Assembly (NCBI GenBank): GCA_019637075.1 | Contig: JAHBWI010000005.1 | Span: forward strand, 248,001 to 312,000 | From: Nitrospiraceae bacterium | GTDB lineage: Bacteria; Nitrospirota; Nitrospiria; Nitrospirales; Nitrospiraceae | Reading direction: 5' to 3' | DNA: 64,000 nucleotides | Part shown: one piece after another, positions 34,743 through 44,379 of the stretch | How positions within the stretch are numbered: position 1 is the stretch's first letter | Layout of the letters: every line of letters starts with the position of its first letter | Notes under the pieces: generated by a model | The model's input: only the letters and a program-made list of their open reading frames with translations | Databases searched by the model: none | Told to the model about the DNA's origin: nothing | Position numbers and translations under genes: made by a program

Positions 34743-37505
34743 ATGATGGACCATCCATCGACCGTAGGCGACCGGTGGGCCTTCACTCCATCGATCCGAC
34801 TCGGATATGCGGCGATCATCGCCCTGATCGCCGCTATCTTTCTGTTGGACGGGTTCACACCGCTCGGGATCCCCATCTGGGTCCTGTATCTTGTTCCACT
34901 GGCACTCGCGTCCCGGCGGGGAGCCGATAGCAACACCTACGTGGTTGCGGGAACCTGTGCCTTCCTGACCGCATTGGGCTTCGTCATTTCTCCTCAAATC
35001 GGGGGCGTTCCGCTTTGGGTCCCGATCATCAATCGCGCGCTGTTTTCCTTACTCCTTCCCTTGCTCGCCTTCCTGATCACCCGCCATCAGAAGCTCACGC
35101 AGGAATTGATCGCCCATGCTGCGCTGCAAGTCGAACACAGGGCGCTCCAAGCGCAGGAATCCGCCCTTCAAAAAGCCGCGGCCGACATTCAAGACCTATA
35201 CGACCACGCTCCCTGCGGGTACCACTCCCTCGATGCCCAGACTAAGATCATATCGATCAACCAAACAGAGCTCGACTGGCTCGGCTATAGTCGGGAAGAA
35301 CTAGTCGGCAAAATCTGTTTCCTCGATTTGGTCACTCCCGCCTCTGCCCGCATCATTCAACAGCGGTTCCCTCGCTTTATCGAGGACGGGTTGATCCAGG
35401 ATGTGGAACTCGAGCTCGTTCGCAAGAACGGAACGATCCTTCCCGTCCTCCTCAGCGGCACAGCCATCAAAAATTCCGAAGGCCGCTTCATCGCCAGCCG
35501 GTCGATCCTCATCGACAACACCGCGCGCAGGGCAGCCGAAACTGTGCTACGGCGCAGCCACGAGGCACTCGAGGCGACCGTCGCCGAGCGAGCGGCCGAA
35601 CTCGTAACCGTCAATGATCGGCTGGAGACTGAGTTGCGGCAAGGACGGGCCATGGCGGAGATTCTACGAGTCAGCGAGGCCCGCTTCCGCGAACTCGTCG
35701 AATCGCTGCCGCAACTCATTTGGACTGCTCAATCCGACGGGCTCTGCGACTACTTGAGCCCGCAGTGGATTCGCTATACCGGCTTGGCCGCCACCGGCCT
35801 GTTGGGATCAGGTCTAACCGACGCGGTGCACCCGGACGACCGCCGGACTGTCTCGGAGAGTTGGGCCGCCGCAGTGGCCAGAGGGAAGCCCTTTGAGGGG
35901 GAATGTCGTCTGAGGGGCGCCGATGGCTGCTACCGCTGGTTTCACACGAAGGCAGTCCCCCTGCACGATGGAACAGGCTCCGTCGCGAAATGGCTCGGCA
36001 GCAGCACCGACATCGACGATCGGAAACGCGGCGAAGCCAACCAGGCTAGGCTGGCCGCCATCGTGGAATCCTCATCCGACGCCATCATCAGCACCACTCT
36101 GGACGACCATATCCTAACCTGGAACCAAGCGGCGGAGCGCATGTTCGGATACCGCACGGAGGAGGTGCTCGGCCGGTCCGCTTCAGTGATAGTTCCTGCC
36201 CAACACCGCGACCACATCACGACCGTCATTGAGCAGGTGAAGATGGGGGCGCAGATCAGCCAACTCGAAACCCAGCGCCAGCGCCGAGACGGAGAGGGCC
36301 TTGAGGTGTCCTTGGCCATCTCTCCCATCAAAGATGCGGATGGCCGGCTGCTTGGCATCTCCACGATCGCACGTGATATTACCGAGCGGAAACGAACCGA
36401 GCGGGAACTGACGCAGCTCCGTCGGCTGATCGAGCTGTCCCACGATCCCATCTTCGCCTGGGATCTGCATCAGGGCATCGTGGAATGGAACCGCGGCTGC
36501 GAACTCCTTTACGGCTACAGCAAGGCGGAAGCCGTCGGCTGCCCCAGCCCTGTGCTGCTGCGATCCATCTTTCCTCAGCCGTTGGACGAGATAGTCGCCA
36601 CCATGGAACGCACCGGCGAATGGACCGGCGAGATCCGACAACGGACCAAGGACGGACGTGAGGTGATCGTGGAGAGCCGTCTGAGCTTGCGGCACACCGA
36701 CGACCGCAGCCTGATCCTCGAAACCAGCCGCGATATCACCGAACAACGACAGGCCGAACTGACGATTCTTCGCAAGAACAAGGACCTGGAAACCCTGCTG
36801 TTCGTCACCTCCCACGACTTGAAAGAGCCGCTGCGAGCCATTGAGAGCTTCTCTCTGCTGCTGGAGGAACGATACGCCGACCGACTCGACGACAAGGGAC
36901 GCGATTTTCTTCGGCGCACCATCCGGGCGACGCAACGGCTGGATCAGCTGCTCACCGACATCCTCAACCTCTCGCGAGCCCAACGCATGGACGTACCCGC
37001 GCAAGACGTGGAGGCCGAAGCCCTCGTCAAGGAGGTCCTTCGCCAGCTCGAACCCCGAATCAAGGAGACCCGGGCTCGAATCGTGATCCGATCGCCGTTG
37101 CCCCGACTCCGGGTCAATCCGACTTGGGCCACGCAAGGGCTCTATAACCTGATCGCGAATGCCTTGAAGTTTTCCCGCCCCGGCGAGTCTCCCGACATCG
37201 AAATCGCCGCCTATGAAAGCGAAGGAAATGCCGAAGAAAAGATGCGAGGCTTGGTCGTCAGCGATCGCGGTCCCGGTATACCCTCAGAGCATCGGGAAAG
37301 AATCTTCCAGTTGTTTGCCCGCATTGTCGGCCGAGAGGTGGAGGGTACGGGGGCGGGCCTCGCGATCGTTCGTCAGGTTGCGGAACGGCACGGTGGGCGG
37401 GCTTGGGTGGAAGACCGTCAGGGTGGCGGATCGAATTTCATCATGACCTTCGCCCAATCGAACCCGGAGAGCGAGACGCTGCGACAGGCGGAGGCTGCAG
37501 GATGA
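34743..37505 (+). CDS. Membrane PAS-domain sensor histidine kinase
   Basis: A sensor kinase of about 920 residues. Four hydrophobic segments (about 20-105) form an N-terminal membrane domain. Four PAS/PAC units follow (about 140-250, 310-420, 440-545 and 555-670), then HisKA with the phospho-accepting His in SHDLKEP (about 691) and HATPase_c with the N box NLIANALKFS, G1 DRGPGIP and G2 GTGAGLAIV. The ATG at 34743 follows AAGGAGG at 4 bases; the frame is open 69 bases further upstream. It heads a run of four two-component genes and is followed by none with a DNA-binding output. The input signal is unknown; PAS domains may bind ligand or a cofactor. Confidence 0.88.
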   Translation: MMDHPSTVGDRWAFTPSIRLGYAAIIALIAAIFLLDGFTPLGIPIWVLYLVPLALASRRGADSNTYVVAGTCAFLTALGFVISPQIGGVPLWVPIINRALFSLLLPLLAFLITRHQKLTQELIAHAALQVEHRALQAQESALQKAAADIQDLYDHAPCGYHSLDAQTKIISINQTELDWLGYSREELVGKICFLDLVTPASARIIQQRFPRFIEDGLIQDVELELVRKNGTILPVLLSGTAIKNSEGRFIASRSILIDNTARRAAETVLRRSHEALEATVAERAAELVTVNDRLETELRQGRAMAEILRVSEARFRELVESLPQLIWTAQSDGLCDYLSPQWIRYTGLAATGLLGSGLTDAVHPDDRRTVSESWAAAVARGKPFEGECRLRGADGCYRWFHTKAVPLHDGTGSVAKWLGSSTDIDDRKRGEANQARLAAIVESSSDAIISTTLDDHILTWNQAAERMFGYRTEEVLGRSASVIVPAQHRDHITTVIEQVKMGAQISQLETQRQRRDGEGLEVSLAISPIKDADGRLLGISTIARDITERKRTERELTQLRRLIELSHDPIFAWDLHQGIVEWNRGCELLYGYSKAEAVGCPSPVLLRSIFPQPLDEIVATMERTGEWTGEIRQRTKDGREVIVESRLSLRHTDDRSLILETSRDITEQRQAELTILRKNKDLETLLFVTSHDLKEPLRAIESFSLLLEERYADRLDDKGRDFLRRTIRATQRLDQLLTDILNLSRAQRMDVPAQDVEAEALVKEVLRQLEPRIKETRARIVIRSPLPRLRVNPTWATQGLYNLIANALKFSRPGESPDIEIAAYESEGNAEEKMRGLVVSDRGPGIPSEHRERIFQLFARIVGREVEGTGAGLAIVRQVAERHGGRAWVEDRQGGGSNFIMTFAQSNPESETLRQAEAAG

Positions 37506-37665
37506 CGGCCGATCCCTGGCTCTCCCGATCAACCAATCCAGCTCTCAACAATCCGATGACGACGCCAAGCGACCGTGTCGGTCATTTTTATCGGTCACCG
37601 CCCCGAACGACCATTTCAGTTCAAACGGCGGCGACTCCCCTACACAAGCCCTTTCTTGGTGACGT

Positions 37666-40116
37666 ATGCATGTGCTGCTGATAGAGGATAACGAGGACGA
37701 CGCGCGACTGATCCAAGAAGCCCTATCCGAACACTCGCCCTACTTTTTCACGTTGGATTGGGTCGACCGGCTCGACGCCGCCTTTCTCCGGCTGCAACAC
37801 AAGGCCGCCGACGCCATCCTGCTCGACCTGTCGCTCCCCGATAGTCGCGGTCTCGCCACCCTGGACAAAGTCAGGGCCCAAGTAGCCGAGGCGCCCGTCG
37901 TCGTCCTCACCGGTCTGGACGATGAAGTCGTCGCCGAGGAAGCCCTGCGTCATGGCGCACAGGACTACCTGGTCAAGGGCCGCTTCAACGGCGACTCACT
38001 GCGACGCTCGATCAGATACGCGCTGGGAAGACACCAGGTCGAACAGGCCCTTCGCAAAAGCGAGGAGCAGTTTCAATTGGTCTGCCTGGCCACGCGGGAC
38101 GTGATCTGGGACTGGGACATCGAAACGGATACATCCCAGAGGAACGAGGCATACGAAACCGAATTCGGCTACGACCAGCGGACGCAGCACAACGGGTGGT
38201 CCGTCTGGTCGGAGCGACTGCATCCGGACGACCGGCCCGGCATCGTGGCGGACATGACGAAGATCCTGCGTTCAGGCCAACATATCTGGAGCGGCGAATA
38301 TCGGTTCCGCCGGGCGGACGGGACCTATGCGTACGTGATCGATCGCGCCTACGTCGTCCGGAAGCCCGACGGCACGCCCCGCCGCATGATCGGCGCGATG
38401 ACGGATATTACGGAGCGCCATCAGGCCGCCACGTTGACTGCCACTCAAGTAGCAATCTCGTTCGCGCTCGAGGAGGCCGTGTCCTTGAGCGAAGCGGTCC
38501 CCAAGATCATTCGTGCGGTCTGCGAACTCAAAGGGTGGGCACTCGGTGCGTTTTGGGTGGTCAACACGAAGACGAAGGTCTTGCGCTGCAACGCCCTTTG
38601 GCATCAGGCGGAGTTTCAGGCGGAGGAGTTTGCGGTCCTGTATCGGTCGCTCTCTCTGACGCCGGGGATGGGCTTGGCAGGACAGGTGTTGAAATCAGGG
38701 AATGCCCTGCTGACGGCGGATATTTTAAGCGACCCCACCTTTCCAGCAGCAAACGAAGCGAAGCGGATCGGCCTACGCGGGGGGATCGCCTTCCCTATCC
38801 ATAAGGGCAATGATATTCTCGGCATCATGGAATTCCTGACGCAAGACGTCCTCCACCCGACCGACAACACCCTGCACGTGGTCTCCGACCTCGGCGATAA
38901 AGTCAGCCAGTTTCTGGAACAGAAAGACCTGGAGCGGCAATTGCGTCAGGCCCAAAAAATGGACGCTCTCGGCCGAATGGCGGGTGGCATCGCGCATGAC
39001 TTCAATAATTTGCTCACGGTCATCAACAGTTGGAGCGAGTTGTTGCTTGCCGATCCCAACGCAGACCCTCGCGCGCGACGCGGTCTCCTGCAGATTCGCG
39101 ACGCCGGAACAAAAGCGGCGGGCCTGACGCGCCAACTCCTGGCCTTTACCCGCCATCAAGTCACCATGACGCAGGTCCTGAATCTCAATGACCGTGTGAC
39201 GGATATCGTCGAACTGATGCGGCGCGTGATCGGCGAAGACATCGACCTGGTCGTGACGCTGGACCCAACGCTGGGCATGATCGAGGCCGACCCAGGCCAG
39301 ATCGAACAGGTCGTCATGAACCTGGTGGTGAACGCCCGCGATGCCATGCCGAAGGGCGGACGGCTCGATCTTCAGACAAAGGAGGTCGAGATTTCCGGAC
39401 CCGATCCATCCTGGCACGATCCGCTACAGCCAGGCGCCTACGTGACGCTGTCGGTTCGGGACAACGGCTGCGGGATGGATGCGGAGACGATGTCGCACAT
39501 CTTCGAGCCGTTCTACACGACGAAGGATCTGGGCAAAGGCACCGGGCTCGGCCTCTCGACGGTCTATGGGATCGTCAAGCAGGGAGGCGGCACGATCGGC
39601 GTGCAGAGCGAACCGGGGATCGGCACCACCTTCACGATTTACCTGCCAAGAGTGGTCAAAGAGCCGGCAGCCTTGCCGCGTCCGAAACCGGAACCCGAGC
39701 GTGCGAGCACCGGGGGGACGATCCTGCTCATCGAGGACGACGATATGGTCCGGACGCTCGCCCAGTCCGTGCTCGCCGACCAGCGATATTCGGTCATTTC
39801 AGCCCGCAACGCGGAAGAAGCCCTCTCCATCTCCCGCCGGCCGGATACAAACATCGCGCTGCTGGTGACGGATGTCACCATGCCCGGCACGGTCGGTACA
39901 GCCTTGGCGACGGAAATCACCGCCTCACGGCCGGACGTGAAGGTGATCATTACATCGGGTGATGGAAACCGGAACCCCGAGGTTGAGACGACTTTCGGAA
40001 GCCGGGTCACTTTTCTCGAGAAGCCCTATACGCCCGACTCGCTGATGCGCGCGGTGCGGGAGGCTCTTGAGCCTCCCGCCGAGATGCCGAGGACATCGTC
40101 GCGCACACTCACCTGA
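37666..40116 (+). CDS. Hybrid histidine kinase: REC-PAS-GAF-HisKA-HATPase-REC
   Basis: An 816-residue soluble protein. The N-terminal receiver (1-125) has DNEDD acidic residues and a phospho-acceptor Asp54 in ILLDLSLPDS. Then come PAS (about 140-250), GAF (about 265-410, LTPGMGLAGQVLKSGNALL), HisKA with RMAGGIAHDFNNLL (about 437-450), HATPase_c with FEPFYTTKDLGKGTGLGLST, and a second receiver (about 685-805) with Asp near 735 in LVTDVTMPG. It lies 160 bases after the first kinase gene. A phosphorelay intermediate between a membrane sensor and the small receiver downstream is the natural reading. Its first receiver closely resembles that of the gene at 40597. Confidence 0.9.
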   Translation: MHVLLIEDNEDDARLIQEALSEHSPYFFTLDWVDRLDAAFLRLQHKAADAILLDLSLPDSRGLATLDKVRAQVAEAPVVVLTGLDDEVVAEEALRHGAQDYLVKGRFNGDSLRRSIRYALGRHQVEQALRKSEEQFQLVCLATRDVIWDWDIETDTSQRNEAYETEFGYDQRTQHNGWSVWSERLHPDDRPGIVADMTKILRSGQHIWSGEYRFRRADGTYAYVIDRAYVVRKPDGTPRRMIGAMTDITERHQAATLTATQVAISFALEEAVSLSEAVPKIIRAVCELKGWALGAFWVVNTKTKVLRCNALWHQAEFQAEEFAVLYRSLSLTPGMGLAGQVLKSGNALLTADILSDPTFPAANEAKRIGLRGGIAFPIHKGNDILGIMEFLTQDVLHPTDNTLHVVSDLGDKVSQFLEQKDLERQLRQAQKMDALGRMAGGIAHDFNNLLTVINSWSELLLADPNADPRARRGLLQIRDAGTKAAGLTRQLLAFTRHQVTMTQVLNLNDRVTDIVELMRRVIGEDIDLVVTLDPTLGMIEADPGQIEQVVMNLVVNARDAMPKGGRLDLQTKEVEISGPDPSWHDPLQPGAYVTLSVRDNGCGMDAETMSHIFEPFYTTKDLGKGTGLGLSTVYGIVKQGGGTIGVQSEPGIGTTFTIYLPRVVKEPAALPRPKPEPERASTGGTILLIEDDDMVRTLAQSVLADQRYSVISARNAEEALSISRRPDTNIALLVTDVTMPGTVGTALATEITASRPDVKVIITSGDGNRNPEVETTFGSRVTFLEKPYTPDSLMRAVREALEPPAEMPRTSSRTLT

Positions 40117-40147
40117 GCCACTCGGCTCCGCATGGAAGGAAGAAACA

Positions 40148-40588
40148 ATGACCGTACGACCCATCGATATTTTGATTGTGGAAGACAACGAGGATGATGT
40201 GGTGTTGATCCGGGAGGCTTTCGCGGAAGGCAAACTTGTCAACAACGTCAGCATCGCCAGGGACGGCGAGGAAGCCCTGGCGTATCTGCGTGGAGAAGGG
40301 CCCTTTAAGCAGGTGCCCCTTCCAGGCATCGTCCTCCTCGACATCAACATGCCCAAGAAAAACGGATTCGAAGTCTTGACGGAACTCAAGGCCGACCCAC
40401 ACCTCAAGGCCCTGCCGGTCGTCATGTTGACGGTCAGTGAGCGCGAGGAGGACATCGTGCGCTCATTTTCAGAAGGCGCCTGCTCCTATGTCCGGAAGCC
40501 GGTTACCCTGAAACGCTTTATCACCGTGATCAAGGAGTTCGAACTCTACTGGACCCTGGTCTCCCGGATTCCCCCTATCACAAGGTAG
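40148..40588 (+). CDS. Single-domain response regulator (Rcp1-like)
   Basis: A 146-residue receiver with no output domain. DILIVEDNEDDVVLIREAF (about 7-25), phospho-acceptor Asp65 in IVLLDINMPKKNG, the switch Thr in VVMLTVSERE and Lys in CSYVRKPV complete the active site. The longer insertion around GEGPFKQVPLPG is typical of the Rcp1 type, usually partners of phytochrome- or PAS-type kinases. It starts at ATG 40148 and is followed by the receiver-kinase gene after 8 bases. A shuttle or phosphate sink between the kinases on either side is likely. Confidence 0.92.
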   Translation: MTVRPIDILIVEDNEDDVVLIREAFAEGKLVNNVSIARDGEEALAYLRGEGPFKQVPLPGIVLLDINMPKKNGFEVLTELKADPHLKALPVVMLTVSEREEDIVRSFSEGACSYVRKPVTLKRFITVIKEFELYWTLVSRIPPITR

Positions 40589-40596
40589 GTCCCGGC

Positions 40597-41739
40597 ATGA
40601 CCAAGAAAGCCCCACACGGCCGATCAGTACACGAGAACGCCTCCATGGCAAAACCCCTCGCCCATTACCGTGTCTTGCTGATCGAGGACAATGAGGATGA
40701 TGCCGCGTTGGTTCGACATGCCCTGACGGCTCGCCCGGGATTCGTCTGGGATCTGGACTGGGTCGATCGGCTCGAGGTCGGGGCGGCGGCGCTTGCGGAA
40801 CACCCCTACCAGGTCGTGCTCCTGGACTTATCGTTGCCGGATAGTCGTGGGCTCGATGGGCTCACATCACTGGCGCACAAATTTCAAGACACGCCGATCG
40901 TCGTGGTGACGGGCATGGAAGATGAAGCCATCGCGCTTGACGCGCTCCGCAAAGGGGCCCAGGACTACGTGACCAAGGAGAGGATCGACCCGTACACGCT
41001 CGCGCACACCATGCGTTATGCCATGGAGCGCAAGCGCGAGGAATGCGTTTTGCGGCGCACGACCGCGGAGTTGCGCGCGCTCAGCGCTCACGTACAGCAG
41101 GTCCGGGAGGATGAGCGTGCCCGCATTGCCAGAGACCTGCACGACGAACTCGGACAGCGGCTCGTCGGGTTGAAGATCGCCATCGCCCGGTTGGAACAAG
41201 CGTCGAATCCCGTCGGGCTGGCATATGAAGAAATGGCTCCGCGCACACAGGCGATGACCGGTATGGTCAACGACACGATTTCCACCATCCGCAGCTTGGT
41301 AAGGCAGTTACGGCCGCCAGTGCTTGATCACCTCACCCTCGTGGAATCATTGGCTTGGCTTGCGCATGATTTTGAGCAGCGAACCGGGATTACCTGCCGA
41401 TTCCATTCCGGTGCCATCACCGCCACACTCGCCCCGCAGGAAGCCAGCTCCGTCTTTCGCGTCGTGCAGGAGGCCCTGACCAATGTCGTGCGGCATGCGG
41501 GCGCTTCCCATGTAGACATTCGGCTCAACGAGCGGCAGAACACCTTACACCTGACCGTACAGGACGACGGACGGGGCATTACCACCGCACAGGCACGCGG
41601 GCGCGATTCGTTCGGACTCATGGGCATCCGGGAGCGGGTGTTGTCGCTGTCCGGCACGTTGGAGGTGGAAGGGCACGAGGGAGGAGGAACCTGCCTGCAT
41701 CTTACGATCCCGGGCCGCAGGGAAACCGCGAACGGGTAG
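40597..41739 (+). CDS. Receiver-HisKA_3 histidine kinase (NarX-like transmitter)
   Basis: A 380-residue fusion of a receiver (about 20-145; phospho-Asp77 in VVLLDLSLPDSRG) to a NarX/DegS-type transmitter. The HisKA_3 dimerisation/phospho-acceptor motif RIARDLHDELGQRL places the His at about 182, and the C-terminal HATPase has QEALTNVVRHAGASHV and DDGRGI. The GTP-like order is receiver first, so kinase activity is probably controlled by phosphorylation from the upstream hybrid kinase. NarL-type response regulators are the usual partners of HisKA_3, but none is in the window. SD AGGTAGG precedes ATG 40597; an internal ATG (40645) is less likely. Confidence 0.9.
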   Translation: MTKKAPHGRSVHENASMAKPLAHYRVLLIEDNEDDAALVRHALTARPGFVWDLDWVDRLEVGAAALAEHPYQVVLLDLSLPDSRGLDGLTSLAHKFQDTPIVVVTGMEDEAIALDALRKGAQDYVTKERIDPYTLAHTMRYAMERKREECVLRRTTAELRALSAHVQQVREDERARIARDLHDELGQRLVGLKIAIARLEQASNPVGLAYEEMAPRTQAMTGMVNDTISTIRSLVRQLRPPVLDHLTLVESLAWLAHDFEQRTGITCRFHSGAITATLAPQEASSVFRVVQEALTNVVRHAGASHVDIRLNERQNTLHLTVQDDGRGITTAQARGRDSFGLMGIRERVLSLSGTLEVEGHEGGGTCLHLTIPGRRETANG

Positions 41740-41770
41740 CGTCAGGGCGAAATGCGGATGAATACGCGCG

Positions 41771-42793
41771 TCAGCGATTGTCCCCGCCGACGGCGGAGGA
41801 GGCATCCGGAGTTCTTGACGGCTGGCCCGGAACGGCCAGCATCGGATGGGGAAACGCGGGGTGGGTCGGGAACGGCAGATCCAGCATCGCGTAGGGATTG
41901 ACGCGGGCACCGCCCACCTTCATGCCCCAGTGCAGATGCGGTCCTGTCGCACGGCCCGTGGCGCCGACCTTCCCGATCACCTGGCCGGTCTTGATCAAGT
42001 CGCCTTCTTTTACGAGCACATCCGCGAGGTGAAAATACATCGAATAGAGGCCCAGCCCGTGGTCCAGGTAGATTCCCCGTCCGGAAAAAATATGGTCGAC
42101 GACGAGCCGCACCACCCCATCATTGCTGGCAATGACGTCGGTACCCATCGGCGCGCCGATGTCCTCGCCGTTGTGAGGATTCCTGGCCTGGCCGTTCATG
42201 ATCCTGACGCTGCCGAAAATACCGGTGCGCTTGCCGTGCACCGGTTCCACGAAACCTGTCTGCCACAGGCGCATGCCTGATTCCTCTGCCAGCACCCTGC
42301 GTACCTGTTCTTGCTCGGCCTTCCACCGCGCCGTCGCCTTCTCGTCCAGATCGACTTTCTCCTTCGGCAGTTTGAGATGCTCGACCGCAAACTTTTCCTT
42401 CCCCACGAGCACATGGTAGCTGAAGTGCCGAATCTGTTCGCCCAATTGCGCGTCCACGATCAGTTCATGGGTGCCGGGCACGTCTTGTAGGTCGATGCCG
42501 AGCAGGCCCAAATACCCGCCGCTCTCACCGCCGGCCGGGTCCTGGAAAAAGCTGACGGTCCGCCCCAGAAACCTCCCCTGCACTTTCGCCGCGTCCTTGA
42601 GCCCCGGCACCTTGACCAAGAGCACCTGCCCTTGCTTGCCGCTGTATTGCCCATCCACTCCCTGCGGCGGCGGCGGGGTATTCGGAAACAGTTCGACCGG
42701 AAACACGCTGACGAGCAACACCACGGCCATGATGATGAAGCGATCCAGCCGAGACATGCTGAGAGGGGGGAGCGTGTCGTTCATGATCGTCAT
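41771..42793 (-). CDS. M23-family metallopeptidase, membrane-anchored
   Basis: A 340-residue zinc endopeptidase predicted to cut peptidoglycan. A single N-terminal hydrophobic helix (about 18-37) acts as signal/anchor, the middle about 45-190 is an immunoglobulin-like N-terminal domain, and the LytM domain holds NPHNGEDIGAP (His207, Asp211), YFHL (His255) and PHLHWGM (His286/His288). All zinc ligands are present, so it should be active. Its ATG at 42793 overlaps the pafA TGA (ATGA), so it is translationally coupled to the proteasome operon, an unexpected partner. Periplasmic location follows from the signal. Confidence 0.88.
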   Translation of the reverse strand: MTIMNDTLPPLSMSRLDRFIIMAVVLLVSVFPVELFPNTPPPPQGVDGQYSGKQGQVLLVKVPGLKDAAKVQGRFLGRTVSFFQDPAGGESGGYLGLLGIDLQDVPGTHELIVDAQLGEQIRHFSYHVLVGKEKFAVEHLKLPKEKVDLDEKATARWKAEQEQVRRVLAEESGMRLWQTGFVEPVHGKRTGIFGSVRIMNGQARNPHNGEDIGAPMGTDVIASNDGVVRLVVDHIFSGRGIYLDHGLGLYSMYFHLADVLVKEGDLIKTGQVIGKVGATGRATGPHLHWGMKVGGARVNPYAMLDLPFPTHPAFPHPMLAVPGQPSRTPDASSAVGGDNR

Positions 42794-44166
42794 CGATAAA
42801 ATCGTAGCCCGGAGACTTGCGAGACCAATTCTTCGACGCGGCGGTTCACGGCACTGAAGGGATCCATGCACAGAATCGTCTCTTCCCAGTAGCCGTTCAG
42901 CTTCAAGTATGTCCAATCCACGGTGTAGGATCGGTTTTTCGCCCGCGCAAACCTGATAAAGTCACCGCGCACTTTCGCCCGTGTGGTCTGCGGGGGAACC
43001 GACATGGCCCGCTGGACCGCTTCTTCGTCCACGATCCGCTCAGCCATGCCCTTGTTCTCCAAGAGATAATACAACCCCCTGGTTCGTTTCACGTCATGAA
43101 ATTGTAAATCCAGCAGAAAGACCCGAGGGTCGTCCCACCCGCAGCCCTTCTTGTCCACGTACGACTGAACAAGATGCTTCTTCATGACCCAGTCGACTTC
43201 CCGCACCAGCAACATCGGATCTTCTTCCAGTCGGTCGATCACCGAAACCCATTTCTGCAACACATCGTCCAACACTGCTTCATGCTCTTGGGTGTCCAAG
43301 AAGTCCTTGGCCCGTTCGATGTACGCACGCTGAATCTCAATGGCCGTCATCTGCCGGCCGTCGTCCAATTTGACCTTCTTGTTCAGCGTAGGGTCGCGTG
43401 AGATCTCACGGATGGCCTTGACGGGATCTTCGAGTTCCATCCCCGTCACCGTGTAACCGGCCTCGACCATCGACAACACCAGGGCCGCGGTCCCGACCTT
43501 CAAATAGGTCGCATACTCCGACATGTTCGAGTCGCCCACGATGATGTGGAGCCGGCGGTACTTCTCGGCATCGGCATGCGGCTCGTCTCTGGTATTGATG
43601 ATGCTTCGGGATGACGTCGTCGACGACGAGGTTTTCTCGTGAATGTGCTGGGCCCGTTGCGAGATGAAATACTGCGGCTTACCGGAGACCTTGAGCACCT
43701 TCCCCGCGCCGGAGAAGATCTGCCGCGTCACGAAGAACGGGATCAGTTGCTCTGTGACCTTCCAAAAATCCACGTCCCGACGCATTAAGTAGTTCTCGTG
43801 GCACCCATAGGTGTTACCCAGCGAGTCGGTGTTGTTCTTGAAAATGTAAATTTCTCCCGACAGGCCTTCCTCCCGGAGTCGTTCCTCCGCAGCCGGCAAG
43901 CAAGCTTCCAACAGCCGTTCTCCGGCTTTGTCGTGCACGACGAGATCCAGGATGTTGTCGCACTCGGGGGTCGAATACTCGGGATGGCAGCCGGTGTCCT
44001 GATAAAATCGTGCGCCGTTCACGAGGAAGGCGTTGGACGGCCAACTGTTGGGAATGAGCCCTTCGAAAATGTAGCCCAGCACCTTTTCCATCGGCAGATA
44101 AATCCGCCCGTTCGGGGAAAAGATCAGGCCGTATTCATTCTCAAGGCCGAAGATGCGTTGTTTCAT
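42790..44166 (-). CDS. pafA: Pup-type ligase PafA
   Basis: ATP-dependent carboxylate-amine ligase that conjugates a Pup/UBact-type modifier to Lys of target proteins. The 458-residue protein begins MKQRIFGLENEYGLIFSP, with the metal-binding Glu of the glutamine-synthetase-like fold at residue 9. The catalytic Asp57 is in FYQDTGCHPEYSTPEC. KNNTDSLGNTYGCHENYL near 120 is the ATP site, and the C-terminal about 80 residues form the modifier-binding domain. The preferred start at 44166 drops six residues from the open frame. A gap of 213 bases separates it from prcA; I found no modifier gene in it. Confidence 0.93.
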   Translation of the reverse strand: MKQRIFGLENEYGLIFSPNGRIYLPMEKVLGYIFEGLIPNSWPSNAFLVNGARFYQDTGCHPEYSTPECDNILDLVVHDKAGERLLEACLPAAEERLREEGLSGEIYIFKNNTDSLGNTYGCHENYLMRRDVDFWKVTEQLIPFFVTRQIFSGAGKVLKVSGKPQYFISQRAQHIHEKTSSSTTSSRSIINTRDEPHADAEKYRRLHIIVGDSNMSEYATYLKVGTAALVLSMVEAGYTVTGMELEDPVKAIREISRDPTLNKKVKLDDGRQMTAIEIQRAYIERAKDFLDTQEHEAVLDDVLQKWVSVIDRLEEDPMLLVREVDWVMKKHLVQSYVDKKGCGWDDPRVFLLDLQFHDVKRTRGLYYLLENKGMAERIVDEEAVQRAMSVPPQTTRAKVRGDFIRFARAKNRSYTVDWTYLKLNGYWEETILCMDPFSAVNRRVEELVSQVSGLRFYR

Positions 44167-44379
44167 CTGGTGCGGGCACCTCACTGCCCAGGACTTTCAG
44201 AATACACTGCGGGGGCTTCAGCTTCAATATATCGGATACTTTAGGCACCGGCACACAACCCCACGCCCAGACGGAAATCCCGGGTGCGCGGGCGGACCGG
44301 CCGACCACGCTGCCGCGGCTCCCTGTCCCATGCGAGAAGGTTGACGGTCAGTGCGGGAACGGTGCGAAGGGCGAGAAAC

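Noticed and set aside
37502-37681. 59-codon frame overlapping the PAS kinase stop (ATGA) and the next kinase start
   Set aside because: Starts in a plausible overlap, but has no conserved feature and runs into the hybrid kinase gene out of frame.
44167-44379. Search for a Pup/UBact gene between prcA and pafA
   Set aside because: The minus-strand frames were read in full and the plus strand scanned; the only short frames end in non-modifier sequences, with no GG[QE] or SGE/TGE tail.
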